DNA of 64,000 bases from contig JARWIR010000023.1 in assembly GCA_029959085.1 (NCBI GenBank), forward strand, positions 8,073,860 to 8,137,859. Reading direction: 5' to 3'. Shown in pieces: positions 33,925 to 47,609 of this stretch (positions are counted from its first letter, which is position 1; each line of letters opens with the position of its first letter). The stretch comes from Nemophila menziesii (lineage: Eukaryota > Streptophyta > Magnoliopsida > Boraginales > Hydrophyllaceae). Made by a program: the position numbers and the translations under genes. Under the pieces are notes generated by a model that did not search any database, was not told the DNA's origin, and saw only the letters and a program-made list of their open reading frames with translations.

Positions 33925-36889
33925 AAGATTACGAACAAGTCTGAGCCTCAAAGAAGATTAAACCACGAAAGAAACCATCTATTATATGTCCTCTAAAACT
34001 TGAATAGAAACCTTTACCATCTCGTTTTAGGTATATTTATTTGGGAAAAATGGTATATTACCTGTTATTTTTTCCGCTAATTTGATAGGTCCTCAAGAGG
34101 AAAACTTGTTACATGTGCTTCGAGCTAACAAGGAGGCAACTGGGTGGACTATTGCTGACATCAAAGGCATTAGTCCTACCATTTTCCAACACAAGATCAT
34201 TCTTAACAATGAGAAGGCACGATCAATTAAGGGCCAAAGGAGACTTACGCCGATAATGAAAGAAGTAATGAAAAAATATGTTATCAAGTCGTTGGATGTT
34301 AGGATCATCTTCTACATATTCAACAGGGAACGGGTGAGCCCAGATCAATGTGTTCCAAATAAGGGAGAAATTACTACCGTTCTTAATGATCAGAATGAGC
34401 TCCTACCCTCAAAAACCGTTGTTGGTTGGAAAGTGTGTATGTATTATCGGAGGTTGAACAAGGCTACGAAGATAGATCGCTTTCCTTTACTGTTCATGGA
34501 CCAGATGTTAGATAAGCTTGCACGAAGAGAGTACTATTGCTTCCTCAATGGCTATTTAGGTCATAATAAGGTTTGCGTGGATACAACTGATCAGCACAAA
34601 ACTACATTCACATGTCTGTTTGGCACATTTTCATTTTAAAGGATGCCATTTGGATTGTGCAATTCACCACGTTTCAACGTTGTATGATGGCGCTTGGAAG
34701 TATTCATGGGTGACTTCTCTGTGTTTGGCGATGACTTTGATAATTGTATTGACAACATAGAGAAGGTTTTGATTCGTTGCAAAGACACCGATCTTGTGTT
34801 AATTTGGAAGAAGTGACATTTCATGGCTTGAGAGGGAATCGTTTTAGGGTACAAGGTTTCGAGTAAGGGTATGGAGGTTGACCGTGCAAAGGTAGACATA
34901 ATCAAAACCCTTCCACCACCCAATTCTGTTAAGGGCGTGAGAAGTTTCTTAGGCCATGCAGGATTCTACTGCCGTTTTATTAAAGGTTTTTCAAATATTA
35001 CCAAGCCACAATGTCAATTACTTGAGAAGGAGGTGAAATTTTATTTCAATGATGCATGTCATAAGGCGTTCTTGGCAATTAAAGAGAAACTTATCTCTAC
35101 ACCAGTAGTGACTCCTCTTGATTGGAGTCCAATCGAAATTATGTGTGATGCAAGCAATCATGCTATTGGTGTTTTGTTTAGTCTATGCAAGGATGAGGTA
35201 TTTTATATTGTTTATTATGCGAGTAAGACTTTTACGGGTGCACAATTGAACTACGCCGTAACTGAGAAGGAGTTGTCGGCTGTGGTATATGCGTTTGATA
35301 AATTATGTTCCTATCTTCTTGGGGAAAAAGTAGTTGTATCCACGGACCATTCGGAAATCAAGTATCTCATGGAGAAAAAGGACGCAAAGACGCTTCTTAT
35401 CAGGTGTGTGCTTTTATTGCAATAGTTTGATTTGGAGATTCAAGACCGAAAGGGAAGAGAGAATCAAGTAGATGATCATCTATCTCGCCCCAAAGGCTCT
35501 AATGTCACCAATTGAACATAAATGGTCAAGGGGGAATTTCTTGATGAAATCATATATGTGATAAATACGCAGAATGTTCCATGGTATGCAAATATTGTTA
35601 ATCTTATTGTGAGTGGAGTATTTCCCATTGGAAGTAAACCCAAAAATAAGAATAGATTTATGCATCGTTCGGAACAATTATTTTCGGAGGATCAGATGTA
35701 GTGATCAGATGATCCGAATGTGTGTGCTGGAACATGAGATTCACGATATGGTAGCAAGTTGTCACGATTCGCCATATAGAGGATATTTGAAGATTGATCG
35801 CAGTTTCTTAGGTACTTCAATCTAGTTTCTATTGGTCCACTATCCATAAATATTTTCACATATATGTTAAGCAATGTAAGCGACGCCAATTCACCAGAAA
35901 TATTTTGAGGTTTGATGGAATACCGCTCAATAATGTATTGGAAGTTGAGAGATTTTTTGTGTTTGTGGCATTGATTTCGTGGGGCCCTTTGTTTAATCCC
36001 ATGGGAATTAATATATTTTACTAGCAGTAGATTATGTATCAAAATAGGTAGAAGCGGTGGCTTTACCCACAAACGATGCTAGAGTGGTGATTAAATTTTA
36101 GAACTCACACATTTTCACAAGACATGAGACACCAAGACTCATTATTAGTAATGGAGGTACACATTTTGTTGATAAATATTTCAAGGTTGTACTTGTGAAA
36201 TATGTAGTGAGACATAGAGTATCCACCATTTATCACCCCCCCCCCCCAAACAAATGGTTAAGCCGAAGTATCTAATCGAGAAATAAAATCTATTCTAGAT
36301 CAGACTGTAGGACCAACAAGGATGGATTTATGATGCTGTATGGGCTTATTGAACAACTTACAAGATGCATGTAGGCGTATCCCCGTATCGAATGGTGTAT
36401 GGTAAGGCCTGCCACTTACCACTTGAACTTGAATTGATTGTCTATTGGGAGATAAAAAAGTTGAACTTGGACCCCTCTATTAGGCGTAGAGAAAATAATG
36501 ATGAAGTTGAATGAACTTGATGATTTCCACTTTCATGCTTTTTAGAAGGCGAAGCTATACAACGAGATAACCAAGAAATGGCATGATAAGAAGATTCGAA
36601 AGAAGACGTCTAAAGTAGTGCAAAGAGTCCTAAATACAACTCTAAGTTCAGCAACTATCCGGGAAAGTTGAGATCAAAGTGGTCTAGTCCATTCATTGTT
36701 ACTAAATTCATGCCTAATGGAACCATAGAGATTGAACACCTAACCGAAGAATGCCCCTATATGAGGAATGGTCATCGGTTGAAAATTTATCTTGAAGGCG
36801 AAGATAACATCCTTGAGGAGGATCCAAATCCCGGAGAGCTCATTTACCTCGAAGAGGCTAGGTATGAAGCAACGTGTCCCACAAGGTAA
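33925..36889 (+). pseudogene. Ty3/gypsy (Athila-type) pol remnant, unit 2 (better preserved)
   Basis: The RT N-terminal half is open over 34082-34639 (185 codons, GWTIADIKGISP to CLFGTFSF). The RT thumb, connection and RNase H are open over 34871-35425 (EVDRAKVDIIKTLPPP... to [17 protein letters not shown]). The integrase zinc finger is near 35880. The integrase core is kept here (VEAVALPTNDARVVIKF, ISNGGTHFVDKYF, near 36049-36185), and the pol C-terminus is open over 36668-36889. The RT active site is FMGDF (one Asp lost) and the integrase SDGG motif reads SNGG, so both enzymes lack a catalytic residue. A run of 12 C (36236-36247) sits in the HP..QTNG segment. Confidence 0.9.
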
Positions 36890-38901
36890 CTCGTCGAGCT
36901 GAACGATGTGAAACAAAAGCCAAATAAAGGTGAATACTCATTTGTAGATTACTTTATTGCTTTTATAGTGTATAATACTGAAATTAGTGTTTTATTTATG
37001 TGTATTGGTGTAAATAATAGCTAATGGGAGAAGGGAGTATATTATTTTGGTGTGTAGGTAAGTATAAAAATAGTGTAGGGTAAAAGAAGCTTGATAATTA
37101 TTTTACAGTGCAATGCTGCGGTATACCACAGCAAAGGTGTGGTACACCACACCTCAGTGCAAACCGTGCGCGCTACCCTCCACGATGTGAAGGTCAGATA
37201 ATTCAGAGTCATACCATGCGAAATGTTGCGGTACACCGCACCCTATATAAAGTGTGTGCATGAGAATCCAAGCTTCAACAAGTTAGATAGTGTGTATATA
37301 GATTTGTGACAAACCGTCGTGACAATTCGTCACGCTTCAACTGTGATACACCGCAACATAGGTATGGTACACAACACGAGGTCCTTTCAGACAAGAGAAA
37401 AAGGAAATATTAGGCTTTCTTAACACCGAGAATCTTAAAGCTTTTCATAAAATCTTCAAACATTCAAACAAGATTCATTCATCTTCTATTCTTTACAAGA
37501 TGGAATCCAAAATCCATTACGACCCAAAGAACAACAATCTTCAAAGTCTAAGAACCTCATCTCAAACTTAGTTGATCGCGAGTTGTGGGTGAAAAGAGAT
37601 TACGAAAAGAATATATGCAATTAAATCCAAGAGGGAAATGCGAAGCTTAGCAAATAAGAAGGTGAAGAAACAACTCAGGAAAACAAAGGAGAAACCAATT
37701 CTCATCCTCATATTGACGGAAAAGAAACCAAACCCCGAAGTGAATACACAACGAAATAAGAGGTATAACCTGAGAAAAAAAGTTCCAGAGGAAGAAATAA
37801 GAGAAACAACAAACTGAGAAGGATCATCTTTCTTCCTCCACTCCGCAAGAAGTTATGGATAGCTTTGAACCTAAAATTCCAAATTAGGCAGTGGCACTAT
37901 TTAATAGGATGAAGAAAGTATAGAAGATACATCATAGTAATGTCATGAACCAATTGAGTATCATGCAAGATGTCAAGAAAAATCAAATGAACATTTGAGC
38001 GGAAATCAATGAAACCTCAGTCAATCGTGAATTCGAGAGGATGTGCTTCATACACATACCATCTTCTAACCCATATTCTTAATTACTTCTAATTGTGTTA
38101 GTGTCTACTAGTAATTTTATTACTTTTTAGTCTTTTTCGAGTCATGGGGACACGAATCAGTTTTGAGTTAGGGATAGAGTACTCCTTGTCCTCATTCCCG
38201 TTTGCTTTTAGGTGTTTTAAAAATCAATGAAGTATAAAAAGTGTAGATAATGTAGTGAATGTTCCTTTTAAGAATAAATTTAATAAGTTAATGATAGGAA
38301 ATAGTGTGTTCATGAACTTTTTGACAAATTGTGTAGTGTTCATGCATGAAAGCATTTAATAAGGGATAAAAAGGATTAATGAGCAATGCGTAAAAGTTAA
38401 GTTTGAACTTAGGAAGATGTGAGTGGTGTGTAAAACGTGAGGTTGAAACTAGTGAAATAACCCGCTTAATTTATGAACTAAAAGTGAAAAAGTAACGAAC
38501 CCTAGTAGTTTAGAAAATGATTAAGGATTTTCTTTGATAACCCTTTCTTTCCTTTATCTGTCTTACTAATACTTTTTTGTAATATCCTTCTTAGCCAAAG
38601 TCTAGCCTATGTAGCTTTTATTAGATAACCACGTTATAAGCCTTTACCCTTTAGTTTTAGGACTTGACCATCTGACCCGCTCTCGAATCACATGCATAGG
38701 ACTAGTTATCTTAAAGCTTGAGTTTGGAGTGTTTGATCTAATTGATCAGAGGATATATTGGGTGGGTAGATTTTTATTTCGTGTTTATTCATTGCGCACT
38801 TATCTGTAATCCATGCCGGGTTATAAGAAAAGAGAAAGTTGAGAAAAAAAAATAAGCAACACAAAGACTCACATAAAAAAGGGCCTTGTATTTGACTTAT
38901 A

Positions 38902-38940
<39 letters not shown>

Positions 38941-39510
38941 CGTGTGTGTGTGTGAAAAAAGTAAAAGAAAAATCTGGCATATGACATTTTGTGATATCGG
39001 TCAGGATTTGGAGATGCAACGCTTTAGCATCACATGTGCTGAGTGAGAACAATTATGAGCGGAAACTCAAGCTCTAGGGTGATTAGTTGATGGATAGTGT
39101 GGAGAAGGCCAACCCACTCTAAATTATCCTGAATATTAATCACACCCTTCCTTAAGTCTACTCTACATCTTAAGACCGTAGGATTTTTAGCTATGTGGGT
39201 AAGTAACAGTTGAAAATTAGGGAGTAATTAAGTGGACCATAATAAACTAATGAAAAAAATGAACACCATATGGACGCCATATCAACCTAAGAGAGAACTG
39301 CTCTTTCTTGCATTGTGAAATTAATCCACTTTTGAACTTGTTAGATGTTGATTGTTTGTATATTACGCATATTTATTTTAATATTTATTGAACACCACTA
39401 TATGAAACTTATTAGAATAGTTGCTTCAGGTTTATTCATTGTCTTTAGATTCCCACATTTCTTCCATGGTTACTTGGAATTAGGCCCTTTATGTTTTTCC
39501 TTTTCTTTTA
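36890..39510 (+). other. 3' region of the plus-strand gypsy element, unit 2
   Basis: Counterpart of 9226-11785. It contains the GGTACACC stem-loop cluster (about 37110-37375), a TATATAAA box, and a lysine/arginine-rich frame that is longer than in unit 1 because unit 1 lacks about 55 bp here. That frame runs to a TGA near 37817 (ends RNKRYNLRKKVPEEEIRETT). No env-like domain is recognised. Confidence 0.6.
38901..38954. repeat. Expanded (TA)n(TG)n microsatellite (unit 2)
   Basis: Counterpart of 11194-11224, about 23 bp longer, with a CG interruption at 38941. Confidence 0.85.
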
Positions 39511-39546
39511 TTTTGTCGAGACGACAAAACTTTAAGTTGGGGGTCT
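39511..39546 (+). promoter_or_regulatory. Polypurine tract with upstream stem-loop, unit 2 plus-strand element
   Basis: Stem TTTTGTCG / CGACAAAA with loop AGA (39511-39529), then AAGTTGGGGGTCT (39534-39546), then the LTR start TGATGTCTCC at 39547. Confidence 0.75.
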
Positions 39547-41265
39547 TGATGTCTCCTCTTTTTTTATATATTAATATACTCAAGAAACATCTTTTTGAGA
39601 GTTTATGGGACCTAAGTGGGGGATTTTTCTCTAATATTTTCCATATCTTACTTTTCTACATTATTTTGGACAATATTTAATCTGTAGTGTTTTTTTGTGT
39701 TAATTGGGTGTTAAGTGTCATTTTAGGTACATGGTTGACGCAAGTGTCCAAGAAGATGAGGAAAAGACAATAATTGAAGTCCAAACCCAAGCCAAGGCGC
39801 AAAAAAAGCTCGAAGTCAGTTTTAGAAAGTTAGAGCATTTACCAGAAAAGTCCGTTGTCATATTGTTTGTCACCATAATTAATTAGTACTCTCTGCGTTC
39901 CTAGAAGGTTGTCACATTTTCTTTTGCTCACAAACTAATAAATGTCATTTATTATTCATGTGATTACTAAAATGCCCTCAATAAAGTGTCTTGATATCTT
40001 GAATATTTATTGGGAGCATAAATTATAATATTTAATTAGGGGTAAAAGTTGTATAAAGAAAAAGACGTGTCTTGATTTTTTCAAAATGACAAACTTTTTG
40101 AAACAACTATTTATAGTATAAGTGACAACCTTTTGGGAATAGAGGGTAATAAATATAAACGTGATTCCTTTTTATTTGGAATTAGCTTTGAGTTAGTGTT
40201 GCGTGATAGGTAACGAAAGTCAATTTGGATTTGAGATGAGAATGTTATGTCAGTTTTACCAGTGTAAACATGGTAAAAAACGGTTTGGGCCAATTTTAAG
40301 CCACTTAAGTGAGCCCATTAGGTCCAAAACGTTTTTTGACCAATATATAAAATTATTTGAGCTCCTAAATCCAGTACGCTTCATTTTTTATCAAATTTTA
40401 TCATTTAGAGAGAGCTCAAACGCCTGGAGAAGAGGGAAGAAGGATTTTGCACCCAAATTTCACCTTCTTACTCCATTCTACAACCCATCAATTTCGTATT
40501 CTAGGTTAATTCGAGTCCATTTTATCTTTATAATCACTATATTTTCATTTATTTAGTATCAGTTAAGTTGAGACTTGCAATGGGTATGGACCCCAATTGA
40601 TTTTTTTCCATGTTTTGGTGATTTGGGATAATTTATATTATTGAAATGATTTGAATTGAATTTTATTATTCCATTGTTTGTCATATTTGTGCTTGTTACC
40701 TATTTATATCCTGATCAAATATAGGTAGTTTGAGACTTTTAGACTAACACCGGGGTGAAGGGTCGGGATTTCAGACAAAATATATAAACGCCTATTGCCT
40801 CGAATCAGACGGATCTTGCATGCTAGGTAGTCAATAGGACCATGAACTTAATCCTACCAAAAAACCAAGAGATGAATAAGATAGAGAGCTAAGATCACCT
40901 AGGCGGGGTCTTAGATAATTTTGCATCCCAACTGATGTGAAACATTCAATTCGCCCTTATACCATAAACAGGATAATTATTGATTAAGAGGATTACTCAC
41001 AAGGATCAGTCATTACTTCTCATACTTTATAATTTTTATAGCATTTTTAGTTAATTTCGCTTTAGTTTAATCTTTATTTATTTGAAACTTAGTCCTTTTA
41101 ATAAAACCCCAAATACAAAATCCTTATTATTTGTATCATTTCATTTGCAACTTAATGTTTTATTACATTGAAAACATACTATTCATAGCGTTAGTAGTCC
41201 CTAAGGATCGATAGCTTCCAGGCTTAGCATATGTTTACCTGACGACCCCTCGTACGCATGCGGAA
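39547..41265 (+). repeat. 3' LTR of the plus-strand gypsy element, unit 2
   Basis: As 11821-13560: a MITE at 39887-40148, a TATA box at 40344-40352, and the end clipped at LINE 1. A 60-codon frame at 39704-39886 lies inside the LTR and is probably chance. Confidence 0.7.
39887..40148. mobile_element. Stowaway-like MITE in the LTR, unit 2
   Basis: Same insertion as 12162-12422, at the same site and with the same TA ends, so it predates the large tandem duplication. Confidence 0.85.
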
Positions 41266-41275
41266 AGTCCTAGTT

Positions 41276-42975
41276 CCATTGATACCAATCTATTATTTTT
41301 ATCTTACACTGGGAACCCAAACATATTTGAGTTTTCCAAAGGGGTTCTACAAGAGGATCATGAAGAGAATGGGGGGATATTAGCGGCATGTAAGACAAAA
41401 ACTCTATCACTAGCTGGGCATGTCACATTGGCAAAATTAGTCCTATGTGTATACCTACTTATTAAATAAAAAGTGATGAAACTCTCGATATACGTGTGTG
41501 CCGAGATTGATAAGATTGTTAGATATTTTATATGAGAAAATCCTTGGGTCTCTTAGGAACAAATATGTAAACCTAAGCCAGCGGGTGGGCTAGGCATACG
41601 AGGGGAAAATATTATAACATTGCACTACAGCTAAACTTAGATTGAAATTTCTTTAGGATCACAAAGTCGCATGGGACCAGGTGTTTAAGAACAAATATTT
41701 TGCGAACGGTCTTCTACAAAAAGAAATGAAGGATAGTGATTCGAATGTGTGTAAATAGATTCTTACTGGAGTAAGTTTGCTAAAGGAAGGGGTTATTGAG
41801 ATGGAAGGAGCAAACGGGGTTGATTACTGTTGGACACATGAAGCTTCAGGCCTTTTTTTGGTAATCTACGTCCAAATATATAGAAAATAGCATGGACCAT
41901 ACAAGCTTTAGGTGGGAGAAAATATGGAAAAGTAAATGCCCACAGAAGGTTAGATTTCTTTTATGTAGAATCACGAGAAATCATCTCCCTTCCGTAGAAA
42001 GATATATACATGAGGGATGTTATTGGGGATAGAGAATGTAGCATATGCGGCAATGTGAGCGAAGACGTGGTGCACATTTTCTTGGGTTGTACGGTGGCAA
42101 AAATTATATGGCAGGAGCTAGGTTTGCAGCAAGAATTGTCCAAGGGAAGGAATGATTCTAGTTAGTAGGGATATGCTGTCATAAATAGTAACATGTGGAG
42201 TGCGAATGAGCAAAAGGAATTTCCTAGCAATATACTGAACGTGCAACAAATTTTGGAAAGGTGGTCACATATGGACAACTCCATCGCGAATCATGTGTTT
42301 GCTCCAGGAGATAACATTTTACTTGATGCAACAGTAAAGTCATGGTTGGAAGCTAACTTTTTGGCATTCATATATATGATAGCTTGAAGTGTTCAACGAT
42401 TTTTGAATCTATGGAACACCAAAAAAGAGGCATGAGGAAAGGAACGAGATGGTAGGGTTATCATATCCGTGAAATGGGCTAAACCCGATGGTCATTATGA
42501 TTTAATATGGAAGAAAGTTGCGATTCGAGGAAACGTAGAGCCGAGATGTGAGGGATATTACGAGATAGAGATGGTCGTTCATAGCGAGATTCTCTTAAGT
42601 GTGTGTGAGTCACCTTTATTATCATAAGCTTTGATGCTACATTATGGATTGAGATGGACGATTAATCGAGGCCTAAAATATCCAATTATCGAGATGGACT
42701 CGAGAGAGATTCATGCGCTAGCGAAGAAAGGTAGTACTTCTAAGAGTTGGACTTTTCATGTTGGGAGAATCCTACAAGAACATTAAGACTTTAAGGTGAA
42801 TCACTTCTATTGGGAAGCGAATATGTATGCAAACATACTGGAAAAGAAAGGAGTGTACTTGTTAGAGAGTCCTTGTGAGTATGATGGCGCTCCAAAGTAT
42901 TTTTGGAGCTTTTTAACACGTTATAGGAGTGGGTGTGCATTTCATTGGTCCTTTTTAGACTCCTCGTGAGGGAGT
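41276..42975 (+). pseudogene. LINE 1 ORF2 remnant, unit 2
   Basis: Counterpart of 13564-15310. Here the RNase H tail is clearer: SWTFHVG, then HFYWEANMYANILEKKGVYL near 42800-42860, the usual plant LINE RNase H ending. The zf-RVT finger is kept (CSICGN...CGC-type, near 42040). Confidence 0.85.
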
Positions 42976-43131
42976 TAATTAGTGGTTAGGTAACGGAATT
43001 TCACGCCTCCGATGTATGCCTAAAAAAACTTATCATTTTATAAGTGCTTAAATATTTTAATTTCCTATGTGATTTTTGCTAGGTGGTGTACGAGGGCAAG
43101 ATTTTATGGTTTTGATGCTCGAGCATTCAAT

Positions 43132-43140
43132 ATAATCAAA
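43132..43140. other. Empty target site of the unit 1 Mutator-like MITE
   Basis: A single ATAATCAAA in the context that carries the 194-bp MITE and two copies of this 9-mer in unit 1. Confidence 0.9.
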
Positions 43141-43301
43141 CCCATAACATGAAAAATACACAAGGGAATTATAGGTGTTATCAGTTACTCCTTAAAATTA
43201 TCAAATACCTTTTGATTTGGACTTCCATGAATCTAGTCAACAAAGTATTAACTTCTATTAGAATATCAAAGAAAGTATCCCTCTATTATTTGGATCCATG
43301 T

Positions 43302-43607
43302 TACTCCTCGGTCCATATTATTTGTCCAACTTTCTAAAAAAATGTGTCCAATATTATTTGTCCATTTTTCATTACCAAGACAAATTTTTTAAACTTTTTC
43401 CAATATTATCCCTATTTAAATAATAAAAAAAGTATTGTAATAAATATCCCATTTATATTAATTAAGGGAAATTGTGTAAATAAGAAGATTATAAAGTGTT
43501 TTTTTAAAACTTTATGCACCAAAAAGGTAAATAAGAAGATTGTAGAGTGTTTTTTTAAAACTTTATGCATCAAAAAGGTGGACAAGTAAAAATGGACGGA
43601 GGGAGTA
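43302..43607. mobile_element. Stowaway MITE with internal duplication (unit 2)
   Basis: Counterpart of 15842-16095. A 52-bp segment is tandemly doubled at 43475-43578; unit 1 has one copy. Confidence 0.85.
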
Positions 43608-46600
43608 TTCTAAGCCCTGAAATATTATAGGGGACTTCAATATGTATATATTCTCCTCTGATAAATTAGGTGGTTTGGGACCTAATAGAACTAATATGAA
43701 TAAATTAAACAAATGATTAGCTAGGCTGAATATGACAGATTGCATGCTAGAGGTTGTAAGTTCACATGGTTCAACAAAAGAAATAATTCTGAGCTAATCA
43801 AACAAGTTATTGATAGATTTTGTGTTAATATTGAATGAGATACTATTTTTCCTAACTCATAGGTGGATATTATTCCTCCTGTGGGGTCAGATCACTCAAT
43901 ACTTGTTTTGATTAAGATGCTAAGAAAATACATATATTAAAAAGATTTATTTGTAGTAAAACTTGGAATGGTATGAAGAATGTATTAAGATAATCACACA
44001 CCACTAGCTTGAAATAATTTCCTTGAGGGGTAAAGGTATTAACAATTTTGGTTAGAAATTAAACTCTCTCACTGGTAATTTAACTATTTGGGCAAAATAA
44101 TTGGCTAAGGAAAACAAAGATGTTCTTAAAAAAGATAAAAAGTATTTACAAAAGATGATTAATTTCGGTGATCCTATTGATCTGGATATCATAACTATAT
44201 AGTGAAATGGATAAGACAAATATGGAAGAATGAAGAAATTTAATGGAAACTGAAATCTAAAATTAAATTGCTTACACTTGGTGATAAAAATACATCATAT
44301 TTTCATTCTATAGATAAATCTAGAAGATTGAGGAATAAAATCACTAGTATATTTACTGAAAATGATATTTAGATTGATAAAAAGTGGATATAGAGAATGA
44401 GAATAAAAATTACTTTAACTCTATTGTTTTTACTAAAAGCCCTATAAATTATACCCTAGTCATTGACTCTCTTAATAGATGCATAATTAATGATATGAAT
44501 TCCTCTCGGACTAGTCTTGTTAATTTAAATGACATAAATAATGTCTTATAGGAAATGCGGAGTGGTAGGTCGCTTGGCCCTGATGAGTACCTTGTATACT
44601 CTTACAAAAAACATTGGGATCTTATCAAATTTGCTATACTTAGGTGTATATCGGATTTCCTTTGGAATGATGGTAATCATTATGAGATTAACAATAATTT
44701 GATTACTGTAATTCTTAAAGTTAAAAAATTCACAAAAATTGCCCATTACAGACCAATTAGTTGTTCTAATGTTATTTATAATATTTTCGCTAAAATATTA
44801 GTGAAAATATTACAACACCTGATGCCTTTTATTATTAGTGAGAACTAGTGTGCTTTTAATCCTGGAAAGGGAACTACTTAGAAGATATTGCTAGCTCATG
44901 AGAAAATCATTTCTTAAAAAGAAAAAGAACAACTAAAACACATTAATATGGCCACTAAGGCAGATGTTGGTAAAGCTTATGATTTTATGTAAAATGAGAG
45001 TTTTTTAATGATATCTTATTAAAATGGGATTTTGTGATAGATAGGTTAAATGGATGATGTATGTGTTACCCCAGTCACTTATAGCGTACTTATGAATTAT
45101 GACAAGCAGGCCAGATTCCCCTATCTAACCCCTCGAAAAGCCTTAGGCAGGGGGCCCCTTCTCACCCTTTGTCTTTTGTATTATAACTCAAGTTTTAATC
45201 TATCTTATGGATGATAAAATTGTCATATATATGATTAGAGGATTGAGGATTAATAAACATTGTCCTACTTCAAGTCATATATTATTTGCGGATGATATTA
45301 TTTTCTTCATAAGGGATGAAACTGAGGATGTTGAAGACTTTAAAAATTTGCTTAATGGTTATAGTCATGCCTCTAGTCAATGCAGTAACCTTAATAAAAG
45401 TGTTATTGTTTTTTGTAAAAATACTCCAGTGGATAAAATACATCATTTACTTGATATTATAAGGGTGAATAAACTCGAAAACTTAGGCAAATATTTAGGA
45501 CTAGCTGTTGATTTGAGTAGATCCAATGTTATGTCTATTAACTGGATGATGAAATTGATAAATAGTAAAATGGAATACTATTTTTCTGTTAGATGCTGAG
45601 AAAGAGACTCTTACAAAGGAAGTGATTAATGCTATTCCCTCATATACTATGGATGATTTCTTGATCCCTATTAGTATATGTCATAAAATTGATTCTCTTA
45701 TAGCTAAATTTTGGTGGAATAAAAACAATAGAAAAAGGAATCATTGGATAAAATTGAGGGACATAACCATTAATAAACATAATAAGGGTATGGTTTTTAA
45801 AAGTATACGACTAAAACATATAGCCCTACTAGATAGAAATGTTTGGAAGATCTTTAATAAACCAAAATCACTTTTGGCTAGGACACTGAAAGGAATATAT
45901 TTTAAAAATTCTAGCTTCCTTGAAGCAAATCTAGGCTATAATCCCTCTTGGGGTTGGAGAAGTCTATTTGAGGGAAGAAATAATTTTAAGAAAGATTTAA
46001 TTAGGAAAATGGAAACTCTATAAATATATGGCATAATAGCTGGATTCCAGGTATTAAATCTCTTACTAATACTAGGAATTGTCCTTTTACATATGTATCG
46101 CAACTATTTTATGAAGGTTCTTACATTTGGGTTCATAATTTGCTCACAGAGTGGTTTGGAACAGATATTATAGAGAAAAAATTAAAAATAATGACCCCTA
46201 TTTCTATAAGTGTTGATAACGCTTCTTGGCTTTCTCTATAGATGGGGAGGTTAATTCTAAAGCTATATATAGGTATTTGAAGTAAAAAGAGATGGAAAAA
46301 GAAAAAAATGAATAGGTGAGGTTACATAGTGGCTCCTATGCCACCCCGAACTCAGTTTGGAAGGAGGTTTAGAACCTTAAGGTACCTCCTAAGATTAGAA
46401 TTTTTGTTTGGAAACTGTGTAAAAGAAAACTTTCTACTGAGGAGCTAAAATTTAAAAGAAAATGCACCACTTCTCTCCTGTGTAATGTTTGTAGAATAGA
46501 ACCTGGATCTATTAAACACCTCTTGTTTAATTGTTCATGGACTAGAGTATTATGGCTCACCTCCCAGTACAAATGCTAGTTAATTCAATTTGGACTTCTA

Positions 46601-47405
46601 GATTTGAGTCATGGTTTACTAAGTTAAAGAGTATGAAAAATCGTGAGGATATAGCTAGTAGATATATATATATATATATGATATCATCTTTGTAATACTT
46701 TGGAATATTTGAAAATCAAGAAAAAAAAAGCTTACTTAGAAGGCGTTATACCAGAACCTATACTGGTTTTAAATTAGTCTTTAATTGCCTATGATGAGTA
46801 CTGCAATTATAATAACAATTCCTTTGAGGCAAAAAATTTAACACAAATAAAGGTATTGAAATCCATTTCCAATACTTATACAACACTACATGTAAATGTT
46901 AAATATTAACTCTAAACATGTAAAGAACAAAAACAAACTTGTAGTTATATGTGGAATAAAAATTTAAGTTATGATTTAGTCTTGTTATATATAGATGCTT
47001 TTTTTACTAATGACTCAAATTTTTCATCTGTGAGTGTTCTTATGGATAAAAATGATACTCTAACTCATGGTTATGCTTGGCCTTTTACTTTAACAGTCTT
47101 GAGAAAGTCGTGGTTATAGGAGTGCGCAATGGCCTTAGTTAAGCGATCAATCTTCATCGAGAAGACATTAGAATCCTTAGTGACAATAAGGTGGTAGTAG
47201 GGATGTTGAAATTTTCCAAAACTCCTCCTAATACTAGGCATAAATTGTTTTATTTTGATATCAAGAAATTGAGTTGTAATAGATTAATTTCTATTTATTT
47301 TATTTCTAAAAAAGACAATGTTTTTGCGATTGAGCCGCGAGACAAAATATCATGGGTGTTTTGTCTCGTGATTGGGTCTCTAACACCCCCACCAATTTTC
47401 TAGTT
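43608..47405 (+). pseudogene. LINE 2 ORF2 remnant, unit 2 (with RNase H)
   Basis: Same domain order as 16096-19679: GDF(N) endonuclease start, RT with GRSLGPDEY (44567, the proline kept here), HYRPISCSNVIYNIFAKIL, FADDIIFF (45287), post-RT and zf-RVT (CNVCRIEPGSIKHLLFNC, near 46480). It then continues into an RNase H-like segment, LHREDIRILSDNKVVVGMLK (about 47150-47210), to a stop near 47403. Intervening stops show decay. The continuity here shows that unit 1 is the deleted state. Confidence 0.88.
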
Positions 47406-47609
47406 TTCTTTCAAAATTCTCAACTCGTAGGCATATTGGGTAAAATCTATCTTTTGTAATGACTATTATTTCCATTTAATATCATATGCTTTTGACAAAA
47501 AAAATTAGAGAAAAGAAAAGAATTGATGACGATGAAAGTACATGGATACTCATCATACTTGTAACGTGGCGAAACTATTGGAAGCCGATTTGTGTGGTCA
47601 TACACTAAT

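Noticed and set aside
35613..35825. 70-codon plus-strand frame as a separate gene
   Set aside because: Part of the gypsy pol remnant between RNase H and integrase.
35692..36072. 126-codon minus-strand frame
   Set aside because: Antisense shadow of the gypsy integrase remnant.
36236..36247. 12-base C run as a special signal
   Set aside because: Simple homopolymer expansion of a Pro-codon stretch in integrase; unit 1 lacks the segment, so no comparison is possible.
39704..39886. 60-codon frame (MGVKCHFRYMVDASVQ...) in unit 2
   Set aside because: It lies inside an LTR. The unit 1 copy has stops and no similarity is recognised.
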